This document shows, piece by piece, positions 33,008 to 44,722 of a stretch of 64,000 nucleotides of DNA. Position 1 is the stretch's first letter. Every line of letters begins with the position of its first letter. This DNA is from Gongronella butleri (lineage: Eukaryota; Mucoromycota; Mucoromycetes; Mucorales; Cunninghamellaceae): the NCBI GenBank assembly GCA_025201375.1, contig JAIWZP010000003.1, positions 744,001-808,000 on the forward strand, read 5' to 3'. The notes beneath the pieces were generated by a model, which did not search any database, had not been told where the DNA came from, and saw only the letters and a list, made by a program, of their open reading frames with translations. The translations under genes and the position numbers were made by a program.

Positions 33008-34681
33008 TCTCTCATTCTCTCTCTCTGATTTGCATCCACATCCCCTCCCCCCCTCTTTTTTCGTCATCTGCTCCATTCTTCCCCTCCCACAGACTTTTTT
33101 TTGTGTTTTATTTATGATTTGCATCATCCGTATATTATTATATAAAAAAAGACAATGTACCCCTCGTCCATGACGCGCTAGGCAATATTCTCTATTTTTT
33201 CCCATGCACGCACGTCACGAGAAACGAGGTCGGGCAGCGCTTCATGCACGCCAAAAAGGGCACGGCCCTCGCAGAAAGTAAAAAAAAAAAAAAAATTAAG
33301 AATTGTACCCATCCGGCCCTCGTACACATGTTTTTTTTTTTTTGTTGTTGGGCTTGGATCAAACACGAGCAAGGATCAAGGCAGCCACGATGGATTGCCC
33401 TCCGCGGATGACAGATCACATTGTTGGCTATTGAGCGTGATGCATGGGGCATTGGTCGCGCCTCTGACGCCTTGTTTCAATCATTTACGCGAGTTTCTCA
33501 TTGTCCCAAGGGCCCGATGGATGCCGAATGGGATCAATAGCATGCAAGGTAGACAGAGCAACAAAGCGCGGCGCTTCGTGACTCATCTGATCATTGTTCA
33601 TGGCTTCCATGGTAAGCCATTGTCCCTGCCCCATTCCCTTTTTCCCAAGATCCAAGATGGGCAGTGCGCTCATGCACCGATGTGTCAGCCGGCCATCATC
33701 GATCGACAAGCTCAAACAAAGTTTTCCATCGACCGTGGACTCTCGCCGAGCTGCTGACGTCTGGCTGACTTTTTTTTTGTTTTTATCGTTGTAGGCAACA
33801 AAATAGCCCTTGTCGCCATGGAAACAAAAAAAAAAGACAGGACGTGCAGTCCAGGCCCTGGCGTCGATGTTTTTTAGGATTGGCGCGCGCGTCCTTTTGT
33901 CTTTTCTGTGGAGTCCTTTTTTGTTGTCAGGGCCCCCCCTGACACGTTTTGCGCAAAAAAAAAAAAAAAAAAAAAAAAAGTGGGGGAGGGGGGGATGACC
34001 ATTTCTGGAGGCCCGGCCGTGAGAGTGTGTGACCCAGGTGGTTGGGATGACCAAGCGTTTCAAGTGATTGGCTGTTTGCCGTGAGAAATCAGTTGCTGAA
34101 AATGGGCAATGCACTGTGCAACCGGCCGCGCACATGGAGAGCCCATTGACTCACTCTTTTCCAAAAGCCCCACGAATCAGCGTTTGGCAAAGCACCAACG
34201 AGGGGCGGGGGTGGTGAGGGAGGGTGAGGAAACGCGTGCTTCGCTGAGACCCCATCTTTTTGCCCTTTTTTTTTTCTTTTTTTTTTTTTGTTGTTTTGAG
34301 TTTTTGTCGACACGAACAATGAGAAACAAGATATGTTTTAGGGAGGGTTGTCGCAAGTTTCATGGACAAGGTATGAAAATGATCCGTCCGGACGACAAAA
34401 TAACGCAATGCTGAGGGGAGTTGCGCGAAATAAGGGGCAAAGAGGCATGTTATTAATAGCCATGGACCCGCGGATCCGTGACAGGAAATTATTTCCACGG
34501 GTCTGGCCAATCCACGCCCATGACAAGCACAACGATATGCAAATTGCATGTCCGCTTTGCATGACACACGCATATAAAAGCGCTCGTTCCCCCCTTTTTT
34601 TGCTGTTTCTCATTCTTTTTTTCACCCAAAAAAAAAAAGGCCCCTTTCTCTCTCTCACCCACTCTCTCCAAGTCTCTCACA
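33008..34681. other. Intergenic region and GDH2 promoter
   Basis: No supported gene in 1.7 kb. There are several poly-A and poly-T runs (33279-33295, 33955-33979, 34263-34290). The region ends with a TATA element and an A-run/C-T-rich tract before the glutamate dehydrogenase start. Confidence 0.5.
34573..34580 (+). promoter_or_regulatory. TATA box of the glutamate dehydrogenase gene
   Basis: TATAAAAG begins 109 bases before the ATG at 34682. Pyrimidine-rich sequence (34590-34677, including CTCTCTCTC) follows it, as expected for the start-site region of a highly expressed fungal gene. Confidence 0.55.
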
Positions 34682-35182
34682 ATGACAACTGGTGTCGCTG
34701 TTGCTGCTGCGCCTGTGAATGGTGTGTCGCTCAAGAAGCACAATACCACGGACGACCTGCAAGGCTATGCAGCCAATGTGTTCCATGGCAAACAAGAGCA
34801 AATGGTCCAGGTGTGCGCCCATTTGGAGACCACCGGCTTTATCCCTACTGCCTTTTTGCAAAACGAAGTCAATTGGTTCTACAGGTACATTGATAAAAGA
34901 TAAGAACATAGGGGGGAAGAGGCAAGGGGGCTCATGTCCTTTTTTTTTTTTTTTTTAGCAACCTTGGCATTGACGATGATTATTTCCGCTTGGAATCCGT
35001 CGAGACCATTGCCAACCATATCATGGCTCTGTATGGTGCCAAGATTGACTCGTTCACCAAGCAAAAGAGCGGTCTTGAGATCAATTTGGAAAAGGAGGCC
35101 GAGGACTCGTCCGTCTATATTCATTCGTCTGTTCCTGGTGTGTCGCAAGTCAAGGGTCCCCAGTGCGAGAAAAAGTAAGGCC

Positions 35183-35228
<46 letters not shown>

Positions 35229-35676
35229 CTCACGCATTTTTTATTTTTTTCCCATTTTTAGAATTGATGAGACCTTTTTGGACACATCTGTGCCTGGCAA
35301 CGCCTTCCGCGTCGAGTCGTACCGCTCCAATTCGAGCGACATGGCGTCGCAGATCCGCTGCTACTTTGTGACAAAGTGCCAATTTGTCAATGCGTCGCCG
35401 TCGGCCGAGCAAGAGACCGACATTGAGCAGGTGGCCGACAAGAACTTTTTGTTAAAGGCGACTGAGCACACGCGTGCGACCTATGAGCAAGTCATGCGCA
35501 ATGTGTTGCAGCGCACGGGCCCCGTCATCGAGATGTACCAAGTCCAGGGCACACGCGAGCACCGCCTGATTATCGGCTACCGCCAGCGCAGCACCCAAGG
35601 CTTCTTCTCCGCCATGTCCGATCTGTACCACTTTTATGACATGTACTCGACGCGCAAGTATGTCGGTAAGTCACCA

Positions 35677-35714
<38 letters not shown>

Positions 35715-38015
35715 AAGAATAAAAAAAGGGGGCGCATCCTCACTCCATTTCTTTTTTTTTAAACAAAAATAGAACAATTCTCCAATGGCGTGACCATTAT
35801 GGGCTTGTACCTCAAGCAGATGCCTGGGTCCAAGGCGGCGCCCATGGAACACTCGATTTACCAGGTGATGAAGGAGACGTCGCTGCTGTACTGCTTGCCG
35901 ACGACGCCATTGCAGACATTCTTCAAGACCAATGTGTTGTCTGTTCAAGAGACCGTGTATGGCTATGTTGGCTGGATCTTTACGCAGCACTTTTTGAATC
36001 GCCTGGGCAAGGAATATCTGTCGCTGACGTCGATCCTGGATGCGGCCAATCCGATCCATGAGGAGGTGCTGACCAAGATGAAGAAGCGCCTGCGCACCGA
36101 CACGTTCACGCGCGAGTACATTTTGGATATCATCCAGCGGTACCCTGAGCTGATCAAGCTGCTGTATGCCAATTTCGCTCACGTCCACTATGTCCACGCG
36201 CGCGAATCGACGCTGCAACCCACCATGTCGTACCAGCGTCTCACCACCCTCGAGCACCTGACGGAGGAGCAGCTTCTCAAAAAGATCACCAACACCACGT
36301 CAAACAGCCACGAACAGCTCGTGTTTGAGGCAATGCTCACGTTCAACAAGCACGTGCTCAAGACCAATTTCTATCAATCGACCAAGGTGGCCTTGTCGTT
36401 CCGCTTGGACCCCAGCTTCTTGCCCGACATTGAGTACCCGACCAAGTTGCACGGCATGTTTTTGGTCGTTGGTTCGGAATTCCGTGGTTTCCACCTGCGC
36501 TTCCGCGACGTGGCGCGTGGCGGCATCCGCATTATCCGCTCGCGCAATCGCGAGGCGTACTCGATCAACCAGCGCACGCTTTTCGACGAAAACTACGCCT
36601 TGGCCGCGACGCAGCAGCGCAAAAACAAGGACATCCCCGAGGGCGGCTCCAAGGGCACCATTTTGCTCGACATTGATCAGCAGGACAAGCCGCTCGTGGC
36701 GTTTGAAAAGTACGTGGACGCCATTCTCGACTTGTTGATTATTGGCCAGACCCCCGGGATCAAGGATTCGCTCGTCGACCGTGTGGGCAAGCCCGAGATT
36801 CTGTTCTTTGGCCCCGACGAGGGCACCGCCGACTACATGGACTGGGCGTCGCAGCACGCGCGCCGTCGCGGTGCCAGCTTTTGGAAGGCGTTCACCACGG
36901 GCAAGTCGCAGTCGTTGGGCGGCATCCCCCACGACATCTATGGCATGACCACGCGCTCCGTCCACCAGTACGTGCTTGGCATCTACCGCACGCAAGGGCT
37001 CAAGGAGGAAGAGTGCACAAAGGTGCAGACCGGCGGGCCTGATGGCGACTTGGGCTCCAACGAGATCAAGATTTCAAAGGACAAGACGGTGGCCATTGTC
37101 GATGGCTCTGGCGTGCTGTACGACCCCAAGGGCATTGATCGCGTCGAGCTGTTGCGTCTCGCGACGAGCCGCCTGATGATTGGCTCGTTTGACGCGTCGA
37201 AATTGTCGCCTGAAGGCTTCCGCGTGCTTGTCGACGAGACCGAGGTGACGTTGCCCAATGGCGACGTGGTGGCCAATGGCTTGTCGTTCCGCAACACGTT
37301 CCACACCAACCCGCTGGCCAAGGCCACGGTGTTTGTGCCCTGTGGTGGCCGCCCCGAGTCCGTTGATCTGTACAACGTCCAGCACCTGATGGACGAAGAG
37401 ACCGGCCCCCGCTTCAAGTACATTGTCGAAGGCGCGAATCTGTTCTTCACGCAAGAAGCGCGTCTGCGTCTGGAGAAGCAAGGCATTGTCATTTTCAAGG
37501 ACGCCTCGGCCAACAAGGGCGGTGTCACGTCGTCATCGCTCGAGGTGCTTGCTGCGTTGGCGTTCAACGACACCGAATTTGCCGAGCACATGTGCGTCAA
37601 GGATGGCGCCATTCCTGCCTTTTACGCGGCCTATGTCGAGGAGGTCCAGGCAATCATCGAGCGCAATGCGCGCATCGAATTCGAGGCTTTGTGGCGCGAG
37701 CACCAAAAGACGGGCCAGCCCATCTCGATCTTGTCCGACGAGCTTTCCGTGGCCATTGTGCAGCTCCAAGAGCAATTGCAGCAGGAGATCGCCTTGTGGA
37801 ACAACGTGCCCTTGCGCGAGACCGTTCTGCGCCGCGCGTTCCCCAAGCTGCTCCTCGAAAAGGTTGGCTTGCCCACCCTGCTGGACCGTGTGCCCGACAA
37901 CTACGTCAAGGCCATCTTTGGCGCCTACCTCGCGTCGCAGTTTGTCTACAAGTACGGTGCCAAGCCCGACCACTTTGCCTTTTTCGAATTTATGCGCGAA
38001 AACTTTTTGCAATAG
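34682..38015 (+). CDS. GDH2: NAD-specific glutamate dehydrogenase (Gdh2 type)
   Basis: Four exons: 34682-34884, 34959-35174, 35262-35665 and 35773-38015, giving 1021 residues, close to other fungal Gdh2 proteins (about 1050-1090). It converts glutamate to 2-oxoglutarate and ammonium with NAD. The N-terminal half is the regulatory-type extension of large GDHs. The catalytic part contains FRDVARGGIRII, the substrate-site block KDIPEGGSKGTILLDI, the FFGPDEGTADYMDWAS block, and a nucleotide-binding GGPDGDLGSNEI motif, ending with a helical C-terminal domain. A TATA box lies upstream. Introns 2 and 3 contain A runs of about 40 and 33 bases immediately after their donors. Codon use in exon 4 is strongly C-ending, suggesting high expression. 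Confidence 0.95.
35184..35223 (+). repeat. Poly-A run in GDH2 intron 2
   Basis: About 40 consecutive A follow the GTAAGG donor at 35175 closely. A second run of about 33 A lies in intron 3 (35679-35711). Both sit at the donor end rather than the acceptor end. Confidence 0.8.
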
Positions 38016-38274
38016 ACGCGCTCCATTAGCATAGAATACCCCCTTTGCCACCGTTCATCCCCCCCCCGTCCATTATTTATCCCATCAGTAGAATTAAAAA
38101 AGCAAGACTCTGTCTCTCTCTTTCTCATATGATATTTTTAATTTTTTTTGTGCTGCGTACTCTTTTTACAATCTGCTGGTCTTCTCGATAGCGGACACTG
38201 CGTCGATTGCATCCTCACGTTTTAACAATATTGTAATCTGATGATGCCATTTTTATTACGTCAAACAAGGCGCT

Positions 38275-38308
<34 letters not shown>

Positions 38309-41176
38309 CAAAATTTAAGCTCGTAGGTATCGTATCACACTGTAATTTTCTTCGATTTTTCCCCATTTTGCATGCCTTTTTTGTTGGATCCTCATCCGAG
38401 TATCATAGCGTACAGTATGGCATTGGATTCAGTCATGAGCGGAAGCAATTTGACCGTCGCTCACATTGACAATTCTACCGTACGTATACAGTAAAATGCA
38501 AAAAAAAAAAAAAAAGTAAAATGATCTTTACAACTCGTACGTACAACAGCTATGATATTTATGGTACATGTTTTTGACATGCATTTTCGTGATTTTTCGG
38601 CTGTTCTTTTTCAAGTTCCTGCAATTAAATACGATATGTAGTACAGTAATGTAGATTTGGAGCATCGCGCCACGCTGCACAACAACAGAGAACACATTTC
38701 GACATTCATTTGCCTTTGAATGAAAATCGAAAAGAAGGCATGTTTTCCGGACTTTGACGACTTGTTGTGCCTCCAGAAATTTTTTTACAGCCTATTCGCC
38801 CGCCAACGAAAATTGCGTCGCGGCATACGTATCATAAACTGCTGCGACGACCGACCCACCGCTCCAGCAAGTGCTCAAGTCGGACCCCCCGCGCGATCTT
38901 TTTGGACTCGAAAATGCCAAAACCCTTCTATTTACAGTATACTATTTTGCATTCATCTCGCCATCTGCATGGTCGATCCCACCCAAAAGCAACTGCATCG
39001 GAATCAGTGCAAAATTTGCAACAAAAAAGCTTAAAACCCCAAAGCGCTAGAACCACTTTTGAAAAATTCAGGGGTCACTCAGGGGTCACACTTTTCGATC
39101 TCAGAAAACGCCAAATTTGGAAAATTTCGAACTCCGAGTGATCAATGCATCCCAAACAGGCAACTCCGACGATTTGCTATTAGCAGACAAAATGACAGGT
39201 CGCCCCATCTTCCGAAAAATGACCAAATAAAGAGTGGCGCATGAACGGCGATCGACTGAGAAATATGCCCAACTTTGGTGCGAATTTATTTTGCAAACAT
39301 TTAAGGTTTGACACTTCCAAATTAAGGTGCTTAAATTGCATCGAGGAATTTTTTACTGCATTTTTTTATTTTTTTATTTTGCAGATTTTTGTGCGCTGAG
39401 TGGTAGGCTGCAGCCTGCAGGCTGCTGGTGGTGAAATGTAGACCGATGCAAAAAGTTACAGTATATGATACTGTAACCCAAGCTAGTGCGCTGCAATAGA
39501 CATCTTATTAGATGCTAAAGATTTTAACGAAAAAGTAAATTTTCTCTGCGGCGAGTTTATTTTAGTCATCCATCATCGGTGAAACTGGTGGTCTCATTCG
39601 ATAGAGCATACTGTAGAGATTAGAGATTCAACAAATGCCTTCGACACGCACGTTACTGTACTGTATGTAAAAGTGTCGTGCGTGTGTTGTTGTCCAATTC
39701 GTTGCCGAGAACATCGAGGTTGAAATTTTTTGAAATGTTTGAACAATTTTCACAAGCGTGCAACAAACTATTATCATACAGTAGGGCACGCCGCATTGGG
39801 CAAACAACAAACATTCTGGAAATGATGACTTCCGAGCGATTTTCCTTTACAGTACAGTACTGTACCTTTTGATGCTGCATTGGCCCCCTTTTTTTACTGT
39901 ATGATATATGCAAATCTGCAATAAAAATCAAATATATGATACTGTAGGTTGCTGCGGTTTCCAGGAAAAGGCGATCAAGGTCGTCGAACTTTAGAAACGT
40001 TGATTTTTCGACCATTGTTGGTCATACAGTCTCGTGGTAAATCAAATCCATTAGAGAGAGAATGGAATTCTTCTGCGTCTTTTGTCGCAGCAGCGACGCC
40101 GTGGCGGGTTATTTTTTTAGTTCATGGCCGAGTAAATCACGCTTGTAAATTTTGATCGCACGTCATACGTACAGTATCACACGTGTTGATGTGTACAAAG
40201 GTTGTGCATCGGGTTTGTCAGGCGTGGATATGATACAGTAAAATGACACCCGACGACGAGCGGTTTTCGTTGTATTCGTGCAAGCTTCAAAGTGATTGAA
40301 TATCATATAATAACATATATCATAACAATAATTTATTTTAGTAGTGCGTCCAGGTTGAAATTGTACGTAAAAGTACAGTATCATATGGCCAATAGGCCAA
40401 ACGTCAACTTTCTTGCCAACGGGGCAACGGCCTATCATAATTCATGCCTGTTTTAGGATTATTTATGAAAAGCCCAAGGTCGAAATGCCCTATGATACTG
40501 TAAAAAGATTTATCTTACGTATAAAGCGGAAGAGCGGAGGTAGTCATTGGATGGCATGGCATGTCAATTTTGATTTTTTTTTTGAAAAAAAAAGCGTCGT
40601 AAATTGCCAAGCGGCTGAACTTTATAGGATGCGATCCGGCCTTGGCTTTGCGGCGAAATGGCTATTCAAAAAATCCGCTGAGGCCAAATTTTGTGCAATG
40701 ACACTATGGTTCTGGGCAAATTAGTTAGCCGATTTTTGCTTTTTGAAAAGAGGGTGGCCAGACAAAAATTTGCAGCACTGCGATGAGACCTTTGGGCGAA
40801 TTGGTGGTCTCTGGTAGCTCGGAGCGCGCCAATGGCTGGTTTTGGGCACGCAAGCAACATCTCGATGAATGATAATCGATTTATTTGGATACGTTTGGGA
40901 GGGGGAATGGAGGGGCGACAAAAGAGGTGGATAAAAGAAATAAAACAGTGGGGAATCATCGTCACCAGCAACACGTTTGGTGTGTCAATGGGCCAGATGG
41001 CAAAAAAAAAAGAAAAAAAGAAAAAAAGGGATAGGTACAATACAAAGCAATAAATATCTACAATAAAGCGGGCGAGCAAGAAGAAGAAGAAAAGAGTGGG
41101 GGAACAAAGAGAAAGAGGTAGGAAAGAAGGAGGGAGGAGGGGGAAGGGACAAGGCAGCGCGATTTTTTTTTTTTTT
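38016..41176. other. Second repeat-rich intergenic island (3.2 kb)
   Basis: No supported gene. It contains the right R2 copy (38655-39845), a 29-base A run (about 38278-38306) and more than a dozen TATGATACTGTA/TACAGTATCATA-type words between 38400 and 40500. The last 100 bases (41040-41170) are purine-rich 3' flank of the next minus-strand gene. Confidence 0.65.
38655..39845 (+). repeat. Dispersed repeat R2, right copy
   Basis: Collinear with 1655-3290. It has one 150-base unit (38745-38920, with the CCAGAAATTTTTTTACAGCC segment at 38775), then GCAAAATTTGCAACAAAAAAGC (39008), the GGGGTCACTCAGGGGTCACA block (39070), the TCAATGCATCCCAAACAGGCAACTCCGACGATTTGC block (39140) and GAGGTTGAAATTTTTTGAAA (39718). 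It contains inserted TACAGTA-type words absent at the corresponding places on the left, suggesting those words spread after the duplication. Confidence 0.75.
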
Positions 41177-42760
41177 TTACTCCTGCTGTTCTTGCCATCC
41201 TTGTAAGCGTCTTGCCATTCGAGAGCGGTGCGGGTGGTCTGGGTGATGTGGATGGTGGTGTTGCTGATGGCGGTGCTGCTGTATGGAGTGTTTGAGCTGT
41301 CCGCGCCATTTTATCCAGAGTCTGTCGCACCATCCGCCGGGCATGCAGCAGGGGAAGACCGACCACCAGCAGTGAGAGCCCCACCAGCACTGCATGCAGC
41401 CGGGGTCGAGCTCGAGGCTTTTCATGGAATTGGTCGACCAGCGGTGGTGAATGGATAAATCGTCCTGATCGTCCAAATCGTGATGATCAAGCTTGGCGAG
41501 GGAATCGTGGTTAAAGTGATGATGTTGGGGGGCGATTTGTTGCTGATAAAAGGGCGAGGAGATGGGTGGTGGCGAGGTTGGCGATGAGGAGGCGGTTGTA
41601 AGCGGCATGGGGGTGATGGACATGCGTGTGGTTGGCAATGGGGGTGGTGGTGAGGGGTAGACGGCATCGTAGGTGGCCTGTCGCTGTTTGTCGATCATCC
41701 AGTGCAGTGCTTGGGGGTCGCCACCCAAGGAGTGCAATTGGGAGGTGATGAGGTCATAAAGCAAGAGGCTGGAGAGCGTTAAAAAGGCATGCCACTGCAC
41801 GGGATCGGTGGTTTGCTGGCGAAAGGGGTTGTTGTCCGTGTTTGTAAAAAAAAGGAGGCGCGAGGCGCGGTGCGTCAGGAGGGCAATGGGCTGATGGTCC
41901 ATGGTGCAGCAATACAGGTCCACCACGCCTTTGTCGTCGTCGTCGTTGTTTTTCGATTTGTTCGCCGCTTCGCCATCATTTTCAGGATTGGATGATGATG
42001 ATGATGGTGGTAACATATGCCATTGATACGCCCTGGCGTCCCATTCAAAGGCAAAGGTGGTGGTGGTGATGGTCACTTGCTTGCGATGCTGGCGTGACAA
42101 CAAGGTAATGGCGTCCCATGCCTGCTGCAATAAGCTCCATTGAGGCGCATGCGATTCGGCGGCATACAGCGTGACGTACGGCTGGTGCTGCTTGGCAATC
42201 GTCATTGTCTCGTTCTGGTCGTCCTCATTGTCCTCATTTTCGTCGTCATGTTGCTGTTTTTTGCTTGTTTTATCGGCGATGGTCGTCGTTTTGGCCTCGG
42301 CCCTTGCATCCGGCCCGTCCGCGGCTGAAGCCGAATGGGGCACCCCCAAGGCCGGGGACACGGCGGCCGACGAGGCTGGTGCTGGTGATGCTGGTGAGGG
42401 TGACGGCGTTGTTGTTATGGCGGTGTGGGGCGCATCATGTGCAACCTGCAGCAAGGCGTGCAAGGCAAGGCTGCTGGGGCGATAAAAGACAATCTGCCCG
42501 TCCAGGTCGCGGCACACGGTGCTCTTGATATCACCCAATGGCGTGGCAGCCACCACCTCGCCGTGCGAAAGAAGCAATTGAGACGACGGTGGCTGTGTTG
42601 GCGCCTTGACGGTGGTTTGAAAGGTTGTTGAAGTTGCCAAGGGCGCGGATGAGCCCAGGCGCGGCGCGGCGGGCGGGGCCAACGACACAAACGACTCGGT
42701 CGTCGCGGACGCAGGCGCGTCCATAGTAAGAGGCTGCTTGTCAGGCTTGTGCCCGGTCAT
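41177..42760 (-). CDS. Unrecognised 527-residue protein with Cys/Trp-rich C-terminal segment
   Basis: One uninterrupted minus-strand frame with ATG at 42760. I do not recognise it. Low-complexity Ala/Pro/Ser/Thr and Asp/Glu-rich stretches separate three better-structured segments: about 60-105 (TPLGDIKSTVCRDLDGQIVF), 195-240 plus 240-345 (TTFAFEWDARAYQWHM, then VVDLYCCTMDHQPIALL), and a tail. The alternating beta-like pattern (FEWDARAYQW) is reminiscent of Tubby/LURP-like folds, but this is only an impression. Residues about 454-485 contain seven Cys and eight Trp (for example CMQCWWGSHCWWSVFPCC), which could be a palmitoylated membrane-associated patch. A very His-rich segment follows, ending in Gln/Glu. 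The length of the frame and the segment pattern argue that it is real. Confidence 0.6.
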   Translation of the reverse strand: MTGHKPDKQPLTMDAPASATTESFVSLAPPAAPRLGSSAPLATSTTFQTTVKAPTQPPSSQLLLSHGEVVAATPLGDIKSTVCRDLDGQIVFYRPSSLALHALLQVAHDAPHTAITTTPSPSPASPAPASSAAVSPALGVPHSASAADGPDARAEAKTTTIADKTSKKQQHDDENEDNEDDQNETMTIAKQHQPYVTLYAAESHAPQWSLLQQAWDAITLLSRQHRKQVTITTTTFAFEWDARAYQWHMLPPSSSSSNPENDGEAANKSKNNDDDDKGVVDLYCCTMDHQPIALLTHRASRLLFFTNTDNNPFRQQTTDPVQWHAFLTLSSLLLYDLITSQLHSLGGDPQALHWMIDKQRQATYDAVYPSPPPPLPTTRMSITPMPLTTASSSPTSPPPISSPFYQQQIAPQHHHFNHDSLAKLDHHDLDDQDDLSIHHRWSTNSMKSLELDPGCMQCWWGSHCWWSVFPCCMPGGWCDRLWIKWRGQLKHSIQQHRHQQHHHPHHPDHPHRSRMARRLQGWQEQQE

Positions 42761-43235
42761 TTTTCACTGTTTTTTTTCTTTCTTCTTCTTCTCGTAAGAA
42801 GCAGGAGTGTGAAAGGAAAAAGACAAAGAGCAACAAGAAAGAAACAGAAAGCAAGAGAAAAAGAAGAAAAAAAAGGGCGAGCAGCCAAAAAGGGCGCTCT
42901 TTTTGGATGGCTCCATTTGTGGAGTCCCAAAAAAAGCAGTAGGTTCACGCTCGCTCGGCCATTGGGGGGTGTCACTTGGCGCGGCGGGTGATTTGTGATG
43001 TGGATGGCTCCAGATTTCCCTTTTGACAAGGGCCATTTTGCACCTGCATTGTTCTGTCTTCCAATGAATTGACATGCATGTGGCCCATTAAAAACCGTGT
43101 TTGTAATTATACAAATTGGAGACTTTATTTTTTTCATCGTTTCATGAGACAACAAAGAGAGAGTGAGGGAAGCTGAAGGAAGTCGCGAGTTGGGGGGAGC
43201 GTATGGGGGGTGAATTGGAAAAGTGCAAAAGGCGA
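42761..43235. other. Intergenic, 475 bases
   Basis: Contains the purine-rich (+) promoter-side sequence of the 527-residue protein gene (42770-42890) and the 3' flank of the OSCP gene. No gene is seen. Confidence 0.45.
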
Positions 43236-44305
43236 TTAGATGGCATCTGCAGAAAAAAAAAAAAAAAAAAAAAAAAAAAAGGTGCGAGGTGAGCATCTCA
43301 TGGCATAAAAATAAATGTGGCAATGGCTGCATTTGATGCATTGCGTGCTTTTTTTTGTATTGCAACTTACCAGTGACAAGCTTGTTGAGCTTGGCGAGCT
43401 TGGAGGACACGGTCAAGTCAATGGACTTGTCACCGAGCTCGACGAGGAGACCACCAAGGATATCAGCCTTGACCTTGTTGGAAACCAAGAGCTTCTTGCC
43501 CTCGGCCAAGTTGGACTTTTGGAGAGCCTCGGCGACCTTGTTGAGGGTGGCCTTGTCAAGGGGCTATGATCGCCAAAAAAAGAAAAGAGAGGGTCAGAAC
43601 GATTTTTCGAATCATTTTGCGTGCACGCGCCGGCAATTGATATCTTTTCATGGGTGTTCATGGTGTTTACCTTGGCGGAGGTGACGACGAGGGAGAGCTC
43701 GTTGCGGTGGGCGCTCATCAATTCGCCAAACGAGTCAATGACCTTGGTGGATTCGGTGAGACGGCCGTTTTCGGCGAGGGTCTCGAAGAAGTTCTTGGTC
43801 AAGTTGTGGACCTTGCCGGACTTGGCGAGCAGGGCAGACACGGAGTCCTTCTTCTCCTTGCGCGACAAGGTGGGGTTCTCCAAAAAGGAGGCAACCTGCT
43901 TGTCCTTGGCGACAACAGCCTGGACGTTCTTCAAGTCCTTCTCGACGGCGTCCAAGGCGCTTTCGCGGGCGGCGGCGACGTACAAGGCAGTCGCATAGCG
44001 GCCGTCCAAACCGAACAAGGTGATGGGAGCCTACAAGAATCGAAGAAATCGGTCAATTTCAAGCAATTGTTTGAGAAATTGATGTTGTTTCACGTCGTTT
44101 CACGACGTTTGTAGAGCGAGGGGCGAGGTATGGGCGACGAATGTTTTTTTTTTTTTTTTACCTTGATGGTCTGGGCAGAGGCGGCGTAGCCACGGGTCAA
44201 CTATTGAAAAAAAAGCCGGGTCAACTACAAAAAGCGTCGCAAGTTGTCGTATTTAATGCCTACTTGGGGGACGCTAGTGGTCAAACGGGTGAAGCGAGAG
44301 GCCAT
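43236..44305 (-). CDS. ATP5: Mitochondrial ATP synthase subunit OSCP (Atp5)
   Basis: Five exons on the minus strand: 44305-44264, 44200-44162, 44030-43671, 43563-43371 and 43246-43236, giving 214 residues. OSCP links the F1 head to the peripheral stalk of the mitochondrial ATP synthase. The N-terminus (MASRFTRLTTSVPQ, then LTRGYAASAQ) is an Arg/Ser-rich presequence with a likely cleavage site near RGYAAS. The mature part starts PITLFGLDGRYATALYVAA, and the C-terminal signature LLVELGDKSIDLTVSSKL (about 182-200) is the OSCP hallmark. The last exon is only 11 bases (two bases of a codon, GCC, ATC, TAA), and the intron before it contains a run of about 28 A on the + strand. The gene is divergent from the FPP synthase gene, 417 bases apart. 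Confidence 0.93.
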
Positions 44306-44722
44306 TGTTGAATCTAGTCTATAGGGTGAAAGAAAAGAAGAAAGAGGAGGGAGAAGAAAAAAAAATCTCTGACCTTGTTTGTTTTTTTTTGCGAGGGCGG
44401 GGCCTGGTTGGCCCGGCTTGGGTCGTTTTTGAGGTTTTCCCCCCCGCGCTTGGGCTTGTCCGGGCTGGGCCTATCACTGCCCGAGAAAGCCAAGTGTGTG
44501 ACGGCGCCCAATGGACGCCCAATGCGGTGAGCGGGCAGGGTCACCGAACTTTGATCCATTTTGTGTCACCCAAATCTCTTTGATTTAAGGCACCCGTCAA
44601 ATTTAGCTCTTTTTTCCCTCTTTCTTCTCATATCTTTTACTGTTATACAACAAGGTACAACTAGATGAAAGACAGGGTCCCTGGCACGCAAACATTTTAT
44701 TTATTTCTTGGCTTTTTGTAGA

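Noticed and set aside
33485..34135. 216-residue minus-strand frame between Bre4-like and GDH2 genes
   Set aside because: It runs through poly-A/poly-T tracts (long Phe and Lys runs), has no recognisable domain and no good flanking exons.
35634..36257. Long minus-strand frames antisense to GDH2 (also 36300-36995 and 37533-38051)
   Set aside because: They are shadows of the strongly codon-biased GDH2 exon on the opposite strand.
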